DNA of 9,474 nt from Bacteroidales bacterium UBA4318 (GTDB taxonomy: Bacteria; Bacteroidota; Bacteroidia; Bacteroidales; UBA932), in the NCBI GenBank assembly GCA_002393895.1, contig DGUE01000015.1:1-9474 (forward strand), in the 5' to 3' direction. How positions within the stretch are numbered: the stretch's first letter is position 1; each line of letters begins with the position of its first letter. The notes under the pieces were generated by a model. That model saw only the letters and a list, made by a program, of their open reading frames with translations. It searched no databases and was not told where the DNA came from. Of the stretch, positions 6,743 through 9,474 are shown one piece after another. A program made the translations under genes and the position numbers.

Positions 6743-8908
6743 ATGAAACGTATCCTCTTCCTGTCTGCGTTTTGCGCCCTGATCCTTTCTTGCAGCACCA
6801 CAAGAGTGCTGGAAGACGGGCAGTACAGGCTGGAAGAAAACGAGGTTACCATCATAGACGACCCTCTCTTCAACACAAATGAAGTGAGCAACTACATTCG
6901 CCAGAACGACGGAGGCGGGGGCATCCTGGGATTCAATCCTTTCATGTATGTGTATAACTGGTCCCGCAAGGATGGCATCTGGCATAAGCTTGGGACTCCT
7001 CCGGTAGTGTATGATGAAGTATCTGTGGGCACCTCCATCACCAACATAACCAACCGCCTGCACTACCTTGGATACTATAATTGCCAGGTGGACAGCGCAA
7101 CGGTGAGAGGCGCAAAAAAGATACGTGTCAACTACATAGTCACTCTGGGAGACAGGTATACAATCGATGAAATCAAGTTCGACGTGCCTGAATACGAGCC
7201 CTTTGTGTCCGACTTCAGGGCTGACACCGCCGAAGTGGCATCTTTGCTTCTGGGAAACCGCCTGTCTGAACAACTGCTGGAAGGGGAGGCCGCCCGTTCC
7301 GCAGCCCGGCTGCGCGACATGGGTTATTATTCACTCAGCAGGAACAATTACTCCTTCGAGGCAGACACCCTTGGCGGCCATACTGTACTCTATTACAGGA
7401 TAAGGGAATACGAGAGAAGCCAGACCCCTGCAAGCTCGCTTCCTCTCAACAAATACACGATAGGCAAGGTTAGTATCAGCCTTCCCAAGGATCTGAAATT
7501 CAGGGAATCTGTCCTGACCGGACTGAACACGGTCAAACCGGGAGATGTGTACAGGGAAAGTTCTGTTGCAACCACATACAGCAGGCTTTCCGCCATCAAG
7601 GTATTCCGGGGAGTATCAATTGAGATGACCCAGACAGACAGCAGCAGCGTGGACTGCAGCATCAACCTGTCCAGATCCCCGGTGCAGGGGTTCAAGCTGA
7701 ATCTGGAGGGTTCCAGCAACTCTTCCGGCCTGATGGGGGTATCGCCGCGTCTCAGCTATTTCCACAAGAACATTTTCCATGGGGGGGAGTGGCTGAACCT
7801 CGGTTTCAACGGGGATTTCCAGTTCAAGCTGAACGACGACACCAAGGCCATTGAATACGGTATCTCAGCAGGTCTCAGTTTCCCGCGATTCCTGGGGCTT
7901 CCCTATAAGTATTTCCGCCGTGCATCCATTCCGAGGACGGAGATGAACCTGGCTTTCAACCATCAGAACAGGCCTGAGTACACCAGGAATCTGGTGTCGG
8001 TTAAATACGGCTATTCAGGCATTACCAGGCATAACATAAGCTACCAGCTCTTCCCTCTGCAGCTCAATTTCGTCAAGCTTTTCGGCCTGGACGCAGCCTT
8101 CAGCAAAACCCTGTCCAACAACCCTTACATGCGTTATTCCTATCAGGACCACATGGATGCCGGAGTCGGGCTGGTGCTGTATTATAATTCCAGCAGCGAA
8201 ATCGTGCCTTCGGAAGATTACCTCTTCCACAGGCTCAGCATGGATGTATCCGGCAATGTGCTGAGTCTGTTCCGAAGTTTCATGAGCGTGAACGAAGATG
8301 GCTCCTACTGCATAGGAGGGTCCCCATTTGCACAGTATGTCCGTGCGGAATACTCTGTGGGGCGCACCTGGCGTTTTGATGAATCCAGCGCGGTATCGAC
8401 CAGATTCCTTGTCGGTGCCGGCTATGCCTACGGGAACTCCTCAGCCCTGCCTTTCGAAAAGCAGTTCTACGCAGGCGGCGCCAGCAGCATGCGAGGCTGG
8501 CAGGCAAGAGCGCTGGGCCCTGGGTATTCTCCACAGGACGATGCCTTCATCATCCCCAGCCAGACTGGTGACATAAAGTTGGAGATGAATCTGGAATACA
8601 GGTTTAAACTCTTCTGGAAACTGGAGGGGGCCCTGTTCACCGATATAGGAAACGTTTGGAATCTCCAATATGAAGATACCGCCAAGGGCCGTCTGGGTGC
8701 ATTCAGGCTTAACGACTTCTACAACAGCCTGGCTGCAGACTGGGGAACCGGCTTGCGTGTGAATCTGGATTTCATATTGCTGCGCGTCGATTTCGGCATG
8801 AAGATGGTGGATCCTTCGAAGGATGAAGGCTCGCGCATCATCAGCCCCAAAAACTGGCTCAAGGGGGCTAACAATGCATTCCACTTCGGAATTGGTTATC
8901 CGTTCTGA
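6743..8908 (+). CDS. tamL: TamL: lipidated TamA-like Omp85 outer-membrane protein
   Basis: A 721-residue outer-membrane protein of the Omp85 (BamA/TamA) superfamily, acting in outer-membrane biogenesis. Residues 1-16 are a lipoprotein signal peptide ending in LILS-C, with C17 the lipidated cysteine. Lipidation plus the TamA-like layout is the hallmark of TamL in Bacteroidota. POTRA-like domains follow at about 25-137 (ending after LHYLGYYNCQV), 138-222 (opens with YTIDEIKF) and 238-313 (opens with YTIGKVSI). The bacterial surface antigen barrel spans about 315-721. It contains the loop-6 signature GGASSMRGW (578-586), with the conserved RG in R584-G585. The last residue is phenylalanine in GIGYPF, the usual terminal signal recognised by the BAM complex. 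The ATG is set by the -7 box 6 bases upstream. TamL normally partners TamB; no tamB-like gene lies in this window. Specific BamA is unlikely, as that is usually longer with five POTRA domains. Confidence 0.9.
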   Translation: MKRILFLSAFCALILSCSTTRVLEDGQYRLEENEVTIIDDPLFNTNEVSNYIRQNDGGGGILGFNPFMYVYNWSRKDGIWHKLGTPPVVYDEVSVGTSITNITNRLHYLGYYNCQVDSATVRGAKKIRVNYIVTLGDRYTIDEIKFDVPEYEPFVSDFRADTAEVASLLLGNRLSEQLLEGEAARSAARLRDMGYYSLSRNNYSFEADTLGGHTVLYYRIREYERSQTPASSLPLNKYTIGKVSISLPKDLKFRESVLTGLNTVKPGDVYRESSVATTYSRLSAIKVFRGVSIEMTQTDSSSVDCSINLSRSPVQGFKLNLEGSSNSSGLMGVSPRLSYFHKNIFHGGEWLNLGFNGDFQFKLNDDTKAIEYGISAGLSFPRFLGLPYKYFRRASIPRTEMNLAFNHQNRPEYTRNLVSVKYGYSGITRHNISYQLFPLQLNFVKLFGLDAAFSKTLSNNPYMRYSYQDHMDAGVGLVLYYNSSSEIVPSEDYLFHRLSMDVSGNVLSLFRSFMSVNEDGSYCIGGSPFAQYVRAEYSVGRTWRFDESSAVSTRFLVGAGYAYGNSSALPFEKQFYAGGASSMRGWQARALGPGYSPQDDAFIIPSQTGDIKLEMNLEYRFKLFWKLEGALFTDIGNVWNLQYEDTAKGRLGAFRLNDFYNSLAADWGTGLRVNLDFILLRVDFGMKMVDPSKDEGSRIISPKNWLKGANNAFHFGIGYPF

Positions 8909-9474
8909 TTATTTAGAGTAGTATTTCGGCCAGCAGGCCTGAAGATATGCTTTCAGGGCATCCTCATGCTTGTTGGGAGCCGGATGATAGAACACCCTGC
9001 CTTCCAGCCCGGAGGGCATGAATTCCTGATCTACGAAGTGCCCCGGATAATCGTGGGCATACTTGTAACCGTCGGAATAGCCCAGATCGGACATCAGTTT
9101 GGTAGGAGCATTCCTGAGGTGCAGGGGAACTGCACGGGTCCTGTCTTCCTTAACCACACCAAGGGCCTCCTCAAGGGCCATGTATGATGCATTGCTCTTG
9201 GGAGACGAAGCCAGATACACTGTGCATTCAGCAAGCGGGATACGCCCCTCAGGCATACCAATCTGGTTGACTACCTGGAATGTAGCATTCGCAAGAAGGA
9301 GGGCATTGGGGTTTGCAAGCCCCACGTCTTCCGAAGCACTGAGGCACAGGCGGCGGGCTATGAAGAGGGGATCTTCACCTCCATCCAGCATACGGGCAAG
9401 ATAATAAATGGCCGCATTGGGATCCGACCCGCGTATGCTCTTTATGAATGCGGAGATGATGTCGTAGTGCATCT
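8909..9474 (-). CDS. rarA: RarA (MgsA) replication-associated AAA+ ATPase, C-terminal part (cut by right edge)
   Basis: Only the last 188 codons (187 residues plus TAA) are present; the reading frame continues past base 9474. The methionine at 9470-9472 is therefore internal and not the start. The visible part matches the RarA/WRNIP1 C-terminal region: YDIISAFIKSIRGSDPNAA (3-21 from that methionine), YYLARMLDGGEDPLFIARR (23-41), the ASEDVGLANP segment (46-55) and the GYKYAHDYPGHFV segment (136-148). These belong to the helical tetramerisation and cluster domain. RarA acts at stalled replication forks and interacts with single-strand binding protein. The AAA+ Walker motifs lie outside the window. 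The TAA stop (8909-8911) directly abuts the TGA of convergent tamL. Confidence 0.93.
   Translation of the reverse strand, partial: MHYDIISAFIKSIRGSDPNAAIYYLARMLDGGEDPLFIARRLCLSASEDVGLANPNALLLANATFQVVNQIGMPEGRIPLAECTVYLASSPKSNASYMALEEALGVVKEDRTRAVPLHLRNAPTKLMSDLGYSDGYKYAHDYPGHFVDQEFMPSGLEGRVFYHPAPNKHEDALKAYLQACWPKYYSK

Noticed and set aside
6728..7273. 181-codon minus-strand open frame opposite the start of tamL
   Set aside because: The sense frame encodes a lipoprotein signal and POTRA domains, and the antisense frame has no promoter or known motif.
9470..9472. ATG as the true start of rarA
   Set aside because: RarA is usually over 400 residues and the visible sequence matches only its C-terminal half, so this methionine is internal and the gene runs past the window edge.
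1..9474. Search for a mobile element, defence system, CRISPR array, tRNA or riboswitch
   Set aside because: Coding density is nearly complete with recognised genes, gaps are at most 66 bases, and no direct repeats, transposase, integrase or structured RNA is visible.

Overview
The window looks like ordinary, tightly packed chromosome from a member of the Bacteroidota, most likely Bacteroidales. Four things point there: Bacteroides-type promoters (TTTG, about 19-20 bases, then TAnnTTTG) in both divergent intergenic gaps; start sites with little or no Shine-Dalgarno sequence; a lipidated Omp85 protein of the TamL type, which is known from this phylum; and a PPi-type phosphofructokinase. Base composition looks even, slightly GC-rich by eye. 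I see no insertion sequence, integrase, CRISPR array, tRNA, rRNA or other sign of recent transfer. No stretch of 300 bases lacks a gene; the longest gaps are 66 and 58 bases, and both are divergent promoter regions.

Layout. Positions 1-3773 hold a leftward operon-like run: a PPi-type 6-phosphofructokinase (pfkA), NAD-dependent DNA ligase (ligA), then the N-terminal 161 residues of a YihY/BrkB-family membrane protein cut by the left edge. Gaps between these genes are 9 and 2 bases. Divergent from pfkA is a 283-residue secreted protein of unknown function (3840-4691). Its 3' end overlaps, tail to tail, the 3' end of a cytoplasmic-type GH13 alpha-amylase-family enzyme (4670-5983, minus). That enzyme is translationally overlapped by an upstream SPOUT (TrmH/SpoU-type) RNA methyltransferase (5974-6684, minus). 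Divergent from the methyltransferase is tamL (6743-8908, plus), an outer-membrane Omp85 protein with a lipoprotein signal. It abuts, with zero bases between the stop codons, the C-terminal part of rarA (8909-9474, minus), which is cut by the right edge.

The genes are mostly housekeeping: glycolysis, DNA ligation, replication-fork maintenance, RNA modification, alpha-glucan breakdown and outer-membrane biogenesis. I found no clear multi-gene novel system. The points most worth a second look are small in scale: a clamp-binding-like tail on LigA, interlocked divergent promoters, a recurring arrangement that predicts leaderless mRNAs, two convergent gene pairs with no room for a terminator, and the uncharacterised secreted protein.
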